Assembly (NCBI GenBank): GCA_015065455.1
Contig: SVQI01000004.1
Span: 1-64,000 of the forward strand
DNA: 64,000 nt
From: Oscillospiraceae bacterium
Lineage (GTDB): Bacteria; Bacillota; Clostridia; Oscillospirales; CAG-272
Direction of reading: 5' to 3'
Position numbers and translations under genes: made by a program. Positions 24,454 through 34,208 of the stretch are shown here, piece after piece; position 1 is the stretch's first letter, and every line of letters begins with the position of its first letter. Under the pieces are notes generated by a model. That model made no database searches and was not told the origin of the DNA. It was given only the letters and a program-made list of their open reading frames with translations.

Positions 24454-25029
24454 ATGCCGAATACTGAAACAAGCAAGAAGTGGGAAGAACTCGAAAAAAG
24501 ATGTAAAAATTGCACAAGGTGTTCTTTGTCGGAGACGAGAACGAACGTTGTTTTTGGCACAGGAAGCAGAGATGCTGAAATAATGTTTATAGGAGAAGCT
24601 CCGGGAGAGAAAGAGGATCTGAGCGGAGTTCCGTTTGTGGGAGCTGCGGGAAAGATGCTCGATAAGTATCTTTATGCTGTTGATATAGACAGAGATAAGG
24701 TGTACATAGCTAATATGTTGAAATGCCGCCCGCCGAAGAACAGAGACCCTAAGGAAGACGAACAAGATCTGTGTATAGAATATCTTCGTGAACAGGTAAG
24801 ACTGATAAATCCGAGAATTATAGTGTGTCTTGGCAGGATATCAGCTAAAAGACTGATAAAGCAGGATTTTATGATAACAAAAGAACATGGAGAGTTTTAC
24901 GAAAAGAACGGGTTCACTATATGTGCGGTATATCACCCCTCGGCTTTGTTGCACGATCCTAGAAAAAAGGAAGATATGCTTATTGACATGCAGAAGATAA
25001 AGAAGAAACTTGATGAAGTTCAGAGATAA
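24454..25029 (+). CDS. Uracil-DNA glycosylase, family 4 (iron-sulfur)
   Basis: The 191-residue enzyme has the iron-sulfur front with CKNCTRC (Cys 17, 20, 23), the family motif GEAPGEKED (about 48-56), further cysteines in KCRPP and VCLG, and the C-terminal VYHPSALLHD motif that holds the active His. It removes uracil from DNA. It lies 19 bases after mecA and likely shares its transcript. Confidence 0.92.
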   Translation: MPNTETSKKWEELEKRCKNCTRCSLSETRTNVVFGTGSRDAEIMFIGEAPGEKEDLSGVPFVGAAGKMLDKYLYAVDIDRDKVYIANMLKCRPPKNRDPKEDEQDLCIEYLREQVRLINPRIIVCLGRISAKRLIKQDFMITKEHGEFYEKNGFTICAVYHPSALLHDPRKKEDMLIDMQKIKKKLDEVQR

Positions 25030-25070
25030 AATGTTTTGAATAATACATAGTGAAATTGAACTAAAATCGG

Positions 25071-25106
25071 ATGCACCCCAAAAGTTTGGGGTGCATTAAT
25101 TTTTAT
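25071..25106 (+). terminator. Intrinsic terminator
   Basis: ATGCACCCCA and TGGGGTGCAT form a strong GC-containing stem, followed by TAATTTTTAT. Confidence 0.85.
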
Positions 25107-25148
25107 AGGAAAATGTGTGCATTATAATATAATAATTAACAGAAAAAC

Positions 25149-25177
25149 TTGACAATATAAGCTATATAATGTACAAT
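25149..25177 (+). promoter_or_regulatory. Sigma-A promoter of the first large secreted protein
   Basis: TTGACA and TACAAT are separated by 17 bases, 40 bases before GGAGGA and the ATG. Confidence 0.75.
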
Positions 25178-25216
25178 AGATATGTATATAATTTGAACTT
25201 CCAACGGAGGACGTTT

Positions 25217-28200
25217 ATGAAAAGATTTTATATATTTATGTCAATGGCGTTGATTGCAGTAATTGTTGCAGCACTGTCAGTTATGAATTTTTCTGCATCG
25301 GCAGCAACGCTCGAAGTATACAGTGATGTTGTTTTTGTTTCCGACAACGCTACCGAAGGCGGAGATGGAAAGACAGCGAATACTCCACTCTATCCATCCA
25401 ATTTAAAGGAAACGGTTGCTGGCAACAACACCTATCAACTTTCTAATCTTTACCAAGCTGCAGAAAAATTGCTTGACAAAGGTGGAACAATAGTTGTGTG
25501 CGGACCTGTTGTTATTGACGGTGATGATTGCCAGATAAGTTCTAGTACTACGTTTAGAGATTTCTATTTCCCCGGTGGGACCAAGCCTATTGTTATAACA
25601 AGTGTATATGACGGTGTTGATTACAGCAAACCGGAAAACGGCGGTGCTTACCTCGCCATTAAACAACCTGCAGAAATCAGACTTGGAACTGATACTGAAT
25701 TCAATAATATTTCCATAAATGTTGAAGGAAATATGAGATGTATCTTTGCAAACGGAAATAAGCTTGTTATGGGTGATAATGTTACTACATCAGTCAATAA
25801 CACAGATGCTTATAAGTCTAACTTGTCTATTTGCGGTGGTATAAGATTTGGTGATTTTACAGGAAATACTGATATTACAATTATGTCGGGAACGTACAGT
25901 AATATTTGCGGTGCAGGATATTCAAGCGTAGAGGGGCCGTCTCATTATGTCGGTGATACAAAGATTACAATTAAGGGTGGTACTATAAAAGGTAATATCT
26001 GTGGAGGTAACCCTTTTGACTTTATAGCAGATAATAATAAGGTGCCTTGGACACAGGAAGGTGACGTTCAAATTGATGTTTACGGCGGTGTTATAGAAAG
26101 GCCGATATTATTAACCGGACAGGGCGGTTTTTCTACAAATGATAACAATGTAAAGATCAATATATATGGCGGAACCGGAACGTTTACTACTGCATCCGCA
26201 AAAATTGAAAACGCTCCTAATTCAGCATCTGTATCAAACTATTTACCGTCAAATGTGTACTTGAATCTTTCAAATACAGGTTTGACAGACAGTTTGATTA
26301 ACAACTTTATCAACAACGCCACCGCGGCGATGTTTGATATTACATATCCTGCGTCATGGATCACAAGCGGAAGCTGGACGGTTAAGCCTAAGACACCTTC
26401 GGTTGTTTTAAATAACGAAACCCTTACAGCAGAAGGCGCTGTTTTATCTGTAACATATAAAAACGGTAAGACGAAGACGATTACCTATAACCCTGAAGAT
26501 AAGGCTTTTGAAACAACGTGTAATACAGGGGTAATTGGAACACAAACAGTAACGTATAAGTACGGAACACTTTCTTGTTCAGATACAGTTAAAGTGGTTA
26601 AAACTCCCAGCCTTGTGGTAGAGGGGGCAAAAATAAGAGTTGACAGAACAGATTATACCCAGGGACTTCGTTTTGTTGTAAACCAAACGGGTGATTTGCA
26701 ATCCGGCATGGTAATAGCTGAACGCGGTGTGATTGCAGTTCCGTTTGATATAATCAATGATGAAACAAAACTTAATTTTGAAACAATGGCGGGAATGAAT
26801 GTTCTTACCCCCAATGTTTCAAGAGGAGATTACGACGAAGAAACCGGTTACACTTGTACAATATACGATATTCCGCTTAACCGTTTTAATATTGATTATA
26901 TTGTGAAAGCTTATATGAAGCTTTCGTATGAAGGTGAGACATACTACGTTTATTCAGATGCAGTGAGAAGAAACCCATATAAGATCGCGCAGCAGGCAGC
27001 GGCTCAGAATTCTGTTGAAACGGCTGAAATAAAGGATTATCTTCAGACTAATGTTATAAATGCTTATGAAAGTTACAAAGTGCCGGAACGTGTAACGTCA
27101 GGCACATTAACCACTGTTGGATATGCAGATTCGACTGCTCTCAGACAGAAGGTTGTCGATTATATGGAAGCTCAAATGAATATTAAGTGGACCCCTAAGG
27201 AAACGTTCAGAATATATAACACGGGTTCAGAGGGCGTAGGCATTAATATGATATTTGAGAAAGGGAAGACCTATTACGGATTACCCTATACCAACTTTAA
27301 ATCTTCGCAGAACGAATCATTTATCAAGTTTATGAACGGTGTAGACAGCAACGGTAACATGATATTGGATTTTGATTTAATGAAACAAAGCGGATATGAT
27401 GTTAACCCCTGTTCTACAACTGATACAGTCACATCAAAAACAAACTATAATAACTTTCCGGGTTCGGACTGTTCAACAGCGGTTATTACGTCTTGGAATT
27501 CGGTTATAAACAACAGACTTAGCATGCAAGAAGTTAACGGAACCGCCAACTTGATTCCCGGAAAGGTTCCTAATATAATTCCCGTTGGTAACTACAAATA
27601 TCTGGATGATAGCGGACGTGCTTATGATAACACAAACAGAATAATAAGCGCTAATAGTGCTGATGAGATCTATGCATCTTATGATTTGTTACAGCCCGGA
27701 GATGCAGTTATCGAATACAGAGGTAGCGGACACGTAAGAATGGTTGTTGAAGTTGATAAAGTAAACAAAACGGTCACAACTATAGAGTGTGCAAGCTGGG
27801 GTATTCCTAATGCTACTGTATCAAGCATAAGCGGATCTCAATATTATACAGACAATAATACTTGTTGGAGAAGACTTACGTACAGCTATTCAAGTTTAAG
27901 ATCAAGCAACTATATTCCGATAACTATTCCTGAGCTTGTAACGGGACACAGTGACAAAGAAATGACGGTTGTAACAGATTTGTCGCTGGATAAAGATCTT
28001 CCTGAAATGAAGCTTAATGGTACTGTTATATCAAATAAACAGATTGTATATCTGGAAGCAGAAGTAACAGACGGAAGTAACACACAGAAGGTGTACTATA
28101 AATTAAACAAATCAACAAAATTTGGAACAGTATACGCGTTCTATACTGATTTGGATAAGATGGACTTCTCTGAAGTACAGCTCAATAGTGGTACAGAATA

Positions 28201-28279
28201 CGGATTTACATTAAAAGTCTGTGTTCCCGGAAAAGAACCATATAATTTAATTGATAATTATAGATTTACAGCAAAATAA
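25217..28279 (+). CDS. Large secreted protein: beta-helix-like front, NlpC/CHAP-like end (paralog 1)
   Basis: The ATG at 25217 follows GGAGGA, giving 1,020 residues with a signal peptide (MKRFYIFMSMALIAVIVAA...SASA). Residues about 35-390 have repeated rungs (ITIMSGTYSNICG, ITIKGGTIKGNICGG, IDVYGGVIERPI) typical of a beta-helix. A bacterial Ig-like part and a beta-rich middle follow. A C-terminal domain has GSDCSTAV (Cys752) and GHVRMVVEV (His839) with a later ECASW. The Cys-His spacing and order resemble NlpC/P60 or CHAP amidases, an inference by pattern. The paralog at 28494 has the same order. It may act on the cell wall or matrix. Confidence 0.75.
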   Translation: MKRFYIFMSMALIAVIVAALSVMNFSASAATLEVYSDVVFVSDNATEGGDGKTANTPLYPSNLKETVAGNNTYQLSNLYQAAEKLLDKGGTIVVCGPVVIDGDDCQISSSTTFRDFYFPGGTKPIVITSVYDGVDYSKPENGGAYLAIKQPAEIRLGTDTEFNNISINVEGNMRCIFANGNKLVMGDNVTTSVNNTDAYKSNLSICGGIRFGDFTGNTDITIMSGTYSNICGAGYSSVEGPSHYVGDTKITIKGGTIKGNICGGNPFDFIADNNKVPWTQEGDVQIDVYGGVIERPILLTGQGGFSTNDNNVKINIYGGTGTFTTASAKIENAPNSASVSNYLPSNVYLNLSNTGLTDSLINNFINNATAAMFDITYPASWITSGSWTVKPKTPSVVLNNETLTAEGAVLSVTYKNGKTKTITYNPEDKAFETTCNTGVIGTQTVTYKYGTLSCSDTVKVVKTPSLVVEGAKIRVDRTDYTQGLRFVVNQTGDLQSGMVIAERGVIAVPFDIINDETKLNFETMAGMNVLTPNVSRGDYDEETGYTCTIYDIPLNRFNIDYIVKAYMKLSYEGETYYVYSDAVRRNPYKIAQQAAAQNSVETAEIKDYLQTNVINAYESYKVPERVTSGTLTTVGYADSTALRQKVVDYMEAQMNIKWTPKETFRIYNTGSEGVGINMIFEKGKTYYGLPYTNFKSSQNESFIKFMNGVDSNGNMILDFDLMKQSGYDVNPCSTTDTVTSKTNYNNFPGSDCSTAVITSWNSVINNRLSMQEVNGTANLIPGKVPNIIPVGNYKYLDDSGRAYDNTNRIISANSADEIYASYDLLQPGDAVIEYRGSGHVRMVVEVDKVNKTVTTIECASWGIPNATVSSISGSQYYTDNNTCWRRLTYSYSSLRSSNYIPITIPELVTGHSDKEMTVVTDLSLDKDLPEMKLNGTVISNKQIVYLEAEVTDGSNTQKVYYKLNKSTKFGTVYAFYTDLDKMDFSEVQLNSGTEYGFTLKVCVPGKEPYNLIDNYRFTAK

Positions 28280-28292
28280 GTAAAAATAAAAC

Positions 28293-28327
28293 GACTCTCA
28301 TCTAGTATGATGGGAGTCTTTTTTTTG
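28293..28327 (+). terminator. Intrinsic terminator
   Basis: GACTCTCATC and GATGGGAGTC pair around TAGTAT, followed by nine T residues. Confidence 0.85.
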
Positions 28328-28425
28328 TGGAAATACAGTTTTGTTTCTAAATAACAAATGTTGTGACTTGAATTTGTTAATAATAACAAAAAATATAAAA
28401 TATGGAAAAAAATAACAAAAAAGTA

Positions 28426-28454
28426 TTGACTAACCAATTGAGTTTGTGTAAAAT
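28426..28454 (+). promoter_or_regulatory. Sigma-A promoter of the second large secreted protein
   Basis: TTGACT and TAAAAT are separated by 17 bases, so the paralogs are independently transcribed. Confidence 0.75.
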
Positions 28455-28493
28455 AATATCGAGCTCACAAATAAATACAAATGGAGGATGTTT

Positions 28494-31400
28494 ATGAAAA
28501 GGTTTTATGCATTTATGTCAACGGCGATGATTGTTGTCCTTATTGCAGCGATCTCGGCCATGACATTTCCCACAGCAGCAACGGTTGAAGTTTCCGATAA
28601 CGTTGTTTTTATTTCAGACAACGCTACCCAGGGCGGAGATGGAAAGACAGCAAATACTCCTCTTTATCCATCAACCGAAAGACAAGCCATGGTTAACGAT
28701 TCAACCAATTCACAGTATTACAACAAAAAATACTATCTGACAGCGCTCTATCAGGCAGCAGAAAAACTTGTTAATACAGGAGGAACGATTGTAATATGCG
28801 GTCCTGTTGTTATTGACGGTAATGACAGCTACGGTTCAAGCAGTTCAAACAGAGACTTTATAATGCCTGAGTCAGATAAACCCATTGTAATTACTAGTCT
28901 TTATAATGGTGTAAACTATAGGACAAACGGTTCGGGAGCATATTTAGGCATTTCTGAACCTGCGCAAATTACACTTGGCGCTCCTACTGAATTTAACAAT
29001 CTTGCTATTAAGACAACGGGTACACTCAGAGCTATTTGTGCAAACGGAAACAAAATTGTAATGGGACAGGGTATTGATTCTTCCAACACAAGCGGTACAA
29101 ATAATTCAAGTACTCTCGTATCAATTGTAGGCGGTACAAGATACAATAATTTTACCGGTGATACTGACATAACAATCAAGTCAGGAAAATTTGCTAACAT
29201 TTGCGGATCAATGTGGACAAACGGTGCTTCCGGTGTTGTATATAAACACACTGGTAACGTAAAAATAAGCATCGAGGGCGGAATTATTAACGGTTATGTG
29301 TGCGGTGGCTCAAACAGAGCTATTGATGCAACACTGGACGGTGACGTACAGATCGATCTTTATGCGGGCGCTACATTCGGTCAGCAGATATATGCAACAG
29401 GAAAGGGACGTTTTGCGACTGAAGGACATACAGTAGAAATAAACGTATACGGCGGATCATTCTACAATTCATCGGCAAAGGTTTCCCGTTGGTATTCAAC
29501 AGTATCTAACTATGCTGCAGGCGAATATCGCTTGAATATATCTAATGCATCATTGACTGCAAAATCAAGCGGAAGCTCAGCTAATTTGTTGCTTGACACA
29601 TTTATAACAAGCGCAACAGGTTTTGATATTACATATCCTGCAGCTTGGATTACAAGTTTAAATATGACCAATTCTCCCGTAACTCCCGATTCTGTATTGA
29701 GAAAAGAAAGCCTTACAGCAGAGGGCGCAGAATTGTTGGTTAGCTATCTTAACAACTACAACAACACAACTGCTTATACGGATAAAGTGGTAAAATACAA
29801 TTCCGCAGACAAAGCATTCGTGACAACTTGCGATACAACAACTGCAGGAACCAAGACAGTTACTTATAAATACGGAACGACTACTTACCATACTGATACG
29901 GTAAACGTAATAGATATTCCTGATTTGACACTTGACAGCACGGCAAAAATTGTAACTGACGGAAGTTCGCAGGGAATACGTTTTACAGCAAATTATACCA
30001 ATGCTTTACAGAATGGAATGACAATAGAGGAATACGGTATAATTTCTGTCGGATCTGATATATTGAATGACGAAACAAAGCTTAATTTTGAAAAGACAAC
30101 AGGTATGACTGTTCTGACACCTCAGGCTGATGACATTAATGAAGCAACGTCTAACGGTTTCAGATACTCTTGCACAGTAGAAAATATTCCTTTAAACAGA
30201 GCGAAAGTAGATTATATCGCAAAAGCGTATATGAAATTATCGTATAATGGAGAAATATATTATATTTATTCCAACGCTGTAAGAAATAACGTATACGAGC
30301 TCGCAAAGGCTGCTATAGCAGGGACAGAGGTAACACAGGAGATTAAGACATATCTTCAGAATAGTGTTGTAAGCGCATTCGATAGCTATGACGTAACACA
30401 AAATTATGTAAATTCATCAGCTCTCAGAGCTCAGGTTGTGGCATATATGAGAGAACAGATGAATATAGAGTGGACTCCCAGTGAAGATTTTTGGATATAC
30501 AACGGAACAGGGCAGAGCGTAAGCACAAATCTGTTCTTCGAAGCAGGAAAGACGTACAAGGGACTTCCTTATACAAACTATAAATCTGCGCAGGCAGAAT
30601 CGTTCTCAAAGTTTATAGTAAACGGCGTGCTTGACTTATCCAAGATAGACGGTGTTAACGGATGTACAAAGTCCGATAATACAACAGGAACTGCAAACTA
30701 CAATAATTTTCCCGGTTCAGACTGTTCGACATCAGTTATAACGTCGTGGAACACGGTTATAAATAACAGATCGAGCATGGAATTGGTCAACGGTACAAAG
30801 AATATGCTTCCCGGAAATAATATGGATATCATTCCTATAGGTGATTATGAATACGATTATGCAACGTATCAGGATAATACTTATAGTATGACACAGGATT
30901 CCGTAAACGGAGCAAAGGTGCTTCAGGCATACGATATGTTACAGCCCGGTGATGCGATAGTTCATTATAAGGATTCGTGGGGACACGTAAGATTGGTTGT
31001 TGAAGTTGATACCGAAAACAGAACGGTGACCACAATAGAGTGCGCGAACTGGTCAATTCCGAATTGTACTGTAACGTCAGGAAACGGAACAACACAGAGT
31101 TATACAGATAACAATACTTGTTGGAGAGAGCTTGAATACGGTTATGATTATCTGATACAGACAGGTTATATTCCGATAACAATTCCCGAGCTTGTAACAG
31201 GATATAGTGACGAAGAAACCACAGTTGTAACAGATTTGTCATTGGATGCAGATCTTCCCGAAAAAGCGCTTAACGGCACTGTTATTTCAAACAGACAGAT
31301 AATATATATGGAGGCAGAAATATCAGACGGAGCATCTGTTCAGACAGTTTATTACAAGGTAAAGAAGCCTACAAAATTTGGAACAGTATATGCATCAAAC

Positions 31401-31535
31401 GTAGACTTGTCACAGGTTGACTTGTCGGGAATTACACTGAATGCAGGAACAGAATATACGTTTACTTTGAAAGTGTGCGTATCGGGTTCTGGGGTGTTAA
31501 GTCCTATTTCAAATTATGAGTTTATAGCAAACTAA
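28494..31535 (+). CDS. Large secreted protein: beta-helix-like front, NlpC/CHAP-like end (paralog 2)
   Basis: The ATG at 28494 is chosen because GGAGG is 6 bases upstream, giving 1,013 residues. It shares the signal peptide start (MKRFYAFMST), the block NATQGGDGKTANTPLYPS, the rung region, and the C-terminal GSDCSTSV (Cys744) and GHVRLVVEV (His831) with the gene before it. Cys-to-His spacing is 87 residues in both copies. The pair is a clear tandem duplication with divergence spread along its length. A wall- or glycan-directed function is inferred. Confidence 0.75.
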   Translation: MKRFYAFMSTAMIVVLIAAISAMTFPTAATVEVSDNVVFISDNATQGGDGKTANTPLYPSTERQAMVNDSTNSQYYNKKYYLTALYQAAEKLVNTGGTIVICGPVVIDGNDSYGSSSSNRDFIMPESDKPIVITSLYNGVNYRTNGSGAYLGISEPAQITLGAPTEFNNLAIKTTGTLRAICANGNKIVMGQGIDSSNTSGTNNSSTLVSIVGGTRYNNFTGDTDITIKSGKFANICGSMWTNGASGVVYKHTGNVKISIEGGIINGYVCGGSNRAIDATLDGDVQIDLYAGATFGQQIYATGKGRFATEGHTVEINVYGGSFYNSSAKVSRWYSTVSNYAAGEYRLNISNASLTAKSSGSSANLLLDTFITSATGFDITYPAAWITSLNMTNSPVTPDSVLRKESLTAEGAELLVSYLNNYNNTTAYTDKVVKYNSADKAFVTTCDTTTAGTKTVTYKYGTTTYHTDTVNVIDIPDLTLDSTAKIVTDGSSQGIRFTANYTNALQNGMTIEEYGIISVGSDILNDETKLNFEKTTGMTVLTPQADDINEATSNGFRYSCTVENIPLNRAKVDYIAKAYMKLSYNGEIYYIYSNAVRNNVYELAKAAIAGTEVTQEIKTYLQNSVVSAFDSYDVTQNYVNSSALRAQVVAYMREQMNIEWTPSEDFWIYNGTGQSVSTNLFFEAGKTYKGLPYTNYKSAQAESFSKFIVNGVLDLSKIDGVNGCTKSDNTTGTANYNNFPGSDCSTSVITSWNTVINNRSSMELVNGTKNMLPGNNMDIIPIGDYEYDYATYQDNTYSMTQDSVNGAKVLQAYDMLQPGDAIVHYKDSWGHVRLVVEVDTENRTVTTIECANWSIPNCTVTSGNGTTQSYTDNNTCWRELEYGYDYLIQTGYIPITIPELVTGYSDEETTVVTDLSLDADLPEKALNGTVISNRQIIYMEAEISDGASVQTVYYKVKKPTKFGTVYASNVDLSQVDLSGITLNAGTEYTFTLKVCVSGSGVLSPISNYEFIAN

Positions 31536-31543
31536 ATATAAAA

Positions 31544-31578
31544 AACAACGCTTAATAACAGTTAAGCGTTGTTTTTTT
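31544..31578 (+). terminator. Intrinsic terminator
   Basis: AACAACGCTTAA and TTAAGCGTTGTT form a perfect 12-base-pair stem, followed by T residues. Confidence 0.85.
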
Positions 31579-31587
31579 GCTTACAAA

Positions 31588-31624
31588 AAAATCCTATGCA
31601 TAGTTATCTATGCATAGGATTTTA
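31588..31624 (-). terminator. Intrinsic terminator of the Ldh_2 gene
   Basis: AAAATCCTATGCATAG and its complement form a 16-base-pair stem around a TTAT loop, with T residues on the minus strand. Confidence 0.85.
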
Positions 31625-31636
31625 AAAATACAGTAA

Positions 31637-32737
31637 TTAGATGTTGTCAGCAATATTGCCGAAATAGTCGGAGAAGTTCATGCCGAAGCCTTCTGCGCAA
31701 CCCTTCATTTCTTTAACAGTGTTAATGTTAATAGCGATACCGTTAGCCAATCTGTCTTCCATAGCGATAATTTCTTTTTCGCCATGTGTATAGATTCTGT
31801 CACATCCGTCAGCCTTGGGAGCGTTACGCAAATCCTGAAGGAATGAAGAGAAGTGAGCTTTAATAGCATCGGGATCACCGAAGAGGTTGGGATTTATAGC
31901 AATGAAACCGTGGCAGATAAGTGCTTTTCCATCACTGTAGGTTTTGTCACTTGTGAGACCCTGAGAAAGAATAGAACTAAAAATTTCACAAAGCATACCG
32001 TAACCGTAACCCTTGTGGCTGCCTGTTTTTTCGTAAGCGCCGCCGAGGGGAAGAATACCGCCGCCCTTGTGAGCTGCAATGCAGTCAAGAACGTGGGGAG
32101 CATTTGTATTAACCTTACCGTCAGCATCGAGACCCCAACAGTCGGGCATTTCTTTTTCGAGCTTTTTGTAAAGTTCGAGCTTACCTCTTGTAACAACAGA
32201 AGTTGAAGCATCAAAGAAGAAGGGGTACGGATCAGCAGGCATAGCAACTGCAATAGGGTTGCTTCCGAGCATAGCTTTACGAGCGAATGTAGGAACCATT
32301 ATAGCTTCTGTGTTTGTAACAGAAATACCGATAAGACCCTTGTCGCAAGCCATTTTTGCATAGTAACCTGCAATGCCGTAGTGGTTAGAGTTTTTAACAG
32401 TAACCATACCGATACCGGATTTTTCAGCTTTTTCGATAGCAAGGTTCATAGCGTCGTAGCTAACGAGTTGGCCCATGCCTTCTTTTGCATCGATTACAGC
32501 GGAAATGGGAGTTTCAAAAACTGTTTCAGCTTTTGCGTCAGCCTTGATAAGACCTGTCTGGAGGTGCTTATAGTAGCGGAGAAGACGCTGTGTGCCGTGT
32601 GAATCTATACCGTAGAGGTCGGAGAGAAGAAGAACGTCTGTGATGATTTCACTTTGTTTTTCTTCAAAACCGAATTTACAGAAGATGTCTACACAAAATT
32701 TTTTAAGATTTTCATAGGAAAATTTCAAATCTGCCAT
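31637..32737 (-). CDS. Malate/L-lactate dehydrogenase family (Ldh_2) oxidoreductase
   Basis: The start at 32737 is supported by AAAGGA upstream; a further in-frame start at 32755 overlaps that site. The 366-residue product shows family motifs: DSHGTQRLLRY near residue 48, VKNSNHYGIAGYYA near 115, and SHKGYGYGMLCEIFS near 235. The family uses NAD(P) to oxidise or reduce 2-hydroxy acids. The true substrate (malate, lactate, ureidoglycolate or other) cannot be read from sequence alone. Confidence 0.88.
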   Translation of the reverse strand: MADLKFSYENLKKFCVDIFCKFGFEEKQSEIITDVLLLSDLYGIDSHGTQRLLRYYKHLQTGLIKADAKAETVFETPISAVIDAKEGMGQLVSYDAMNLAIEKAEKSGIGMVTVKNSNHYGIAGYYAKMACDKGLIGISVTNTEAIMVPTFARKAMLGSNPIAVAMPADPYPFFFDASTSVVTRGKLELYKKLEKEMPDCWGLDADGKVNTNAPHVLDCIAAHKGGGILPLGGAYEKTGSHKGYGYGMLCEIFSSILSQGLTSDKTYSDGKALICHGFIAINPNLFGDPDAIKAHFSSFLQDLRNAPKADGCDRIYTHGEKEIIAMEDRLANGIAININTVKEMKGCAEGFGMNFSDYFGNIADNI

Positions 32738-32771
32738 TGTTAAAATTCCTTTCAAAATTGAGAATAGAATT

Positions 32772-32817
32772 ATTGGTAAAAAGAAACAAGTTCAATTGGT
32801 AAAAAGAAACAAGTTCA
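32772..32817 (+). repeat. 23-base tandem duplication
   Basis: Two exact head-to-tail copies of a 23-base unit (TTGGTAAAAAGAAACAAGTTCAA) lie upstream of the minus-strand Ldh_2 gene. It could be a binding site or replication slippage. Confidence 0.8.
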
Positions 32818-32936
32818 ATTTAAACCACTTAATATTATATCATAGAGAAAATGATAATTCAATATATAAATAGTATTTTTAGAAAATAATGTAAAAATAT
32901 ATACAAATAAACGTAAAAAAAAGAGGCAATATCTTG

Positions 32937-32966
32937 TTGACAGAGGAGTGATGAATAAAGTATAAT
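32937..32966 (+). promoter_or_regulatory. Sigma-A promoter of pepT
   Basis: TTGACA and TATAAT are separated by 18 bases, just upstream of the pepT-HAD-mntP cluster. Confidence 0.8.
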
Positions 32967-32996
32967 TAAAAAAGTAAGTTAAACGGGGGTAAAAAG

Positions 32997-34205
32997 ATGA
33001 GAGCGTACGAAAGACTTATAAAATATACGGAGTTTGAAACGGGTTCTGATGAAAACAATTTAAATTGCCCATCATCTCCTGAACAGTTGAAGCTTGCCGA
33101 ATACCTTGTATCCGAGTTAAAGGGGATGGGTATAGATAATGCGACCGTTGACGAAAATTCGTATGTATATGCGAAGATACCTGCAAATTCAGAAACGATT
33201 ACGGGAAAAACAATAGGTTTTATAGCTCATCTTGATACAATAAGTGACGTTGAATTCAGAAACGTTAGACCTAAAGTTATTGAAAATTACGACGGAAATG
33301 AAATAGTACTTAATGAAGAAAATAAAGTTATAATGCCGCCTCTTGAAAAATACAAGGGATGCAGTCTTGTTGTAACTGACGGAATGACAATCCTCGGAGC
33401 AGACAATAAGGCGGGAATTGCCGAGATAATGACTATGGCAGAACGATTGATGAACGATCCGACGATTCTTCACGGAGAGGTGTGTATAGGTTTTACGCCT
33501 GACGAAGAAATAAACAGAGGGGCAGAGCGTTTTGATATAGTAAAGTTTGGCGCTGACTATGCTTATACTCTTGACGGAGGAGATTTTGGTCAGGTAGAAT
33601 ATGAGACTTTTAACGCTGTAAATGCGAAAGTGACAATAAAAGGAAAATCTGTGCATACGGGAACGGCAAAGCAGGGCGGAATGAAAAATGCAAATAATAT
33701 AGCTATGGAGTTTGATTCAATGCTGCCTGAAAACGAGCGCCCGGAATACACAGAAGGCCACGAAGGATTTTATCATTTGATGGACGTAACGTCGGATGTT
33801 GAGAAGGCAGAAATGAGATATCTTCTCCGTGATTTTGACAGTACAAAAATTAAGATAAAGAGAGCTATGCTTGAGAAGGTTGCCGAATTTCTCAATACGA
33901 AGTACGGCAACGGTACAGTAAAAGTAGAATTATTTGACAGATATCAGAATATGGCAGAGATGATACTTCCTCACATGCATTTGATAGAAAACGCAAAGGA
34001 AGCAGTAAAAAATGCGGGTGGAGAGGTTGAAGTTTGCGCTATAAGAGGCGGAACCGACGGAGCGCAGCTGTCTTTTATGGGACTTCCTTGTCCCAATTTG
34101 GGAACAGGTTCGGGAAACCACCACGGAAGACACGAGTATGCGGTTGTTGAAGATATGGATAAGGCTGTAGAAATGATTATAAATATTGTAAAGGCATACC
34201 GATAA
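32997..34205 (+). CDS. pepT: Peptidase T (tripeptide aminopeptidase)
   Basis: The 402-residue M20B zinc peptidase has metal-binding motifs in order: FIAHLDT (about residue 77), ADNKAG (about 139), PDEEINRGAE (about 174), LDGGDFG (about 196), and SGNHHGRHE near residue 378. It trims N-terminal residues from tripeptides. GGGGTAAAAAG precedes the ATG. Its stop is 3 bases before the next gene. Confidence 0.93.
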   Translation: MRAYERLIKYTEFETGSDENNLNCPSSPEQLKLAEYLVSELKGMGIDNATVDENSYVYAKIPANSETITGKTIGFIAHLDTISDVEFRNVRPKVIENYDGNEIVLNEENKVIMPPLEKYKGCSLVVTDGMTILGADNKAGIAEIMTMAERLMNDPTILHGEVCIGFTPDEEINRGAERFDIVKFGADYAYTLDGGDFGQVEYETFNAVNAKVTIKGKSVHTGTAKQGGMKNANNIAMEFDSMLPENERPEYTEGHEGFYHLMDVTSDVEKAEMRYLLRDFDSTKIKIKRAMLEKVAEFLNTKYGNGTVKVELFDRYQNMAEMILPHMHLIENAKEAVKNAGGEVEVCAIRGGTDGAQLSFMGLPCPNLGTGSGNHHGRHEYAVVEDMDKAVEMIINIVKAYR

Positions 34206-34208
34206 GAT

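Noticed and set aside
25169-25216. Upstream extension of the first large secreted protein
   Set aside because: The frame is open, but the ATG at 25217 has GGAGGA and starts a standard signal peptide; the extension covers the promoter -10 region.
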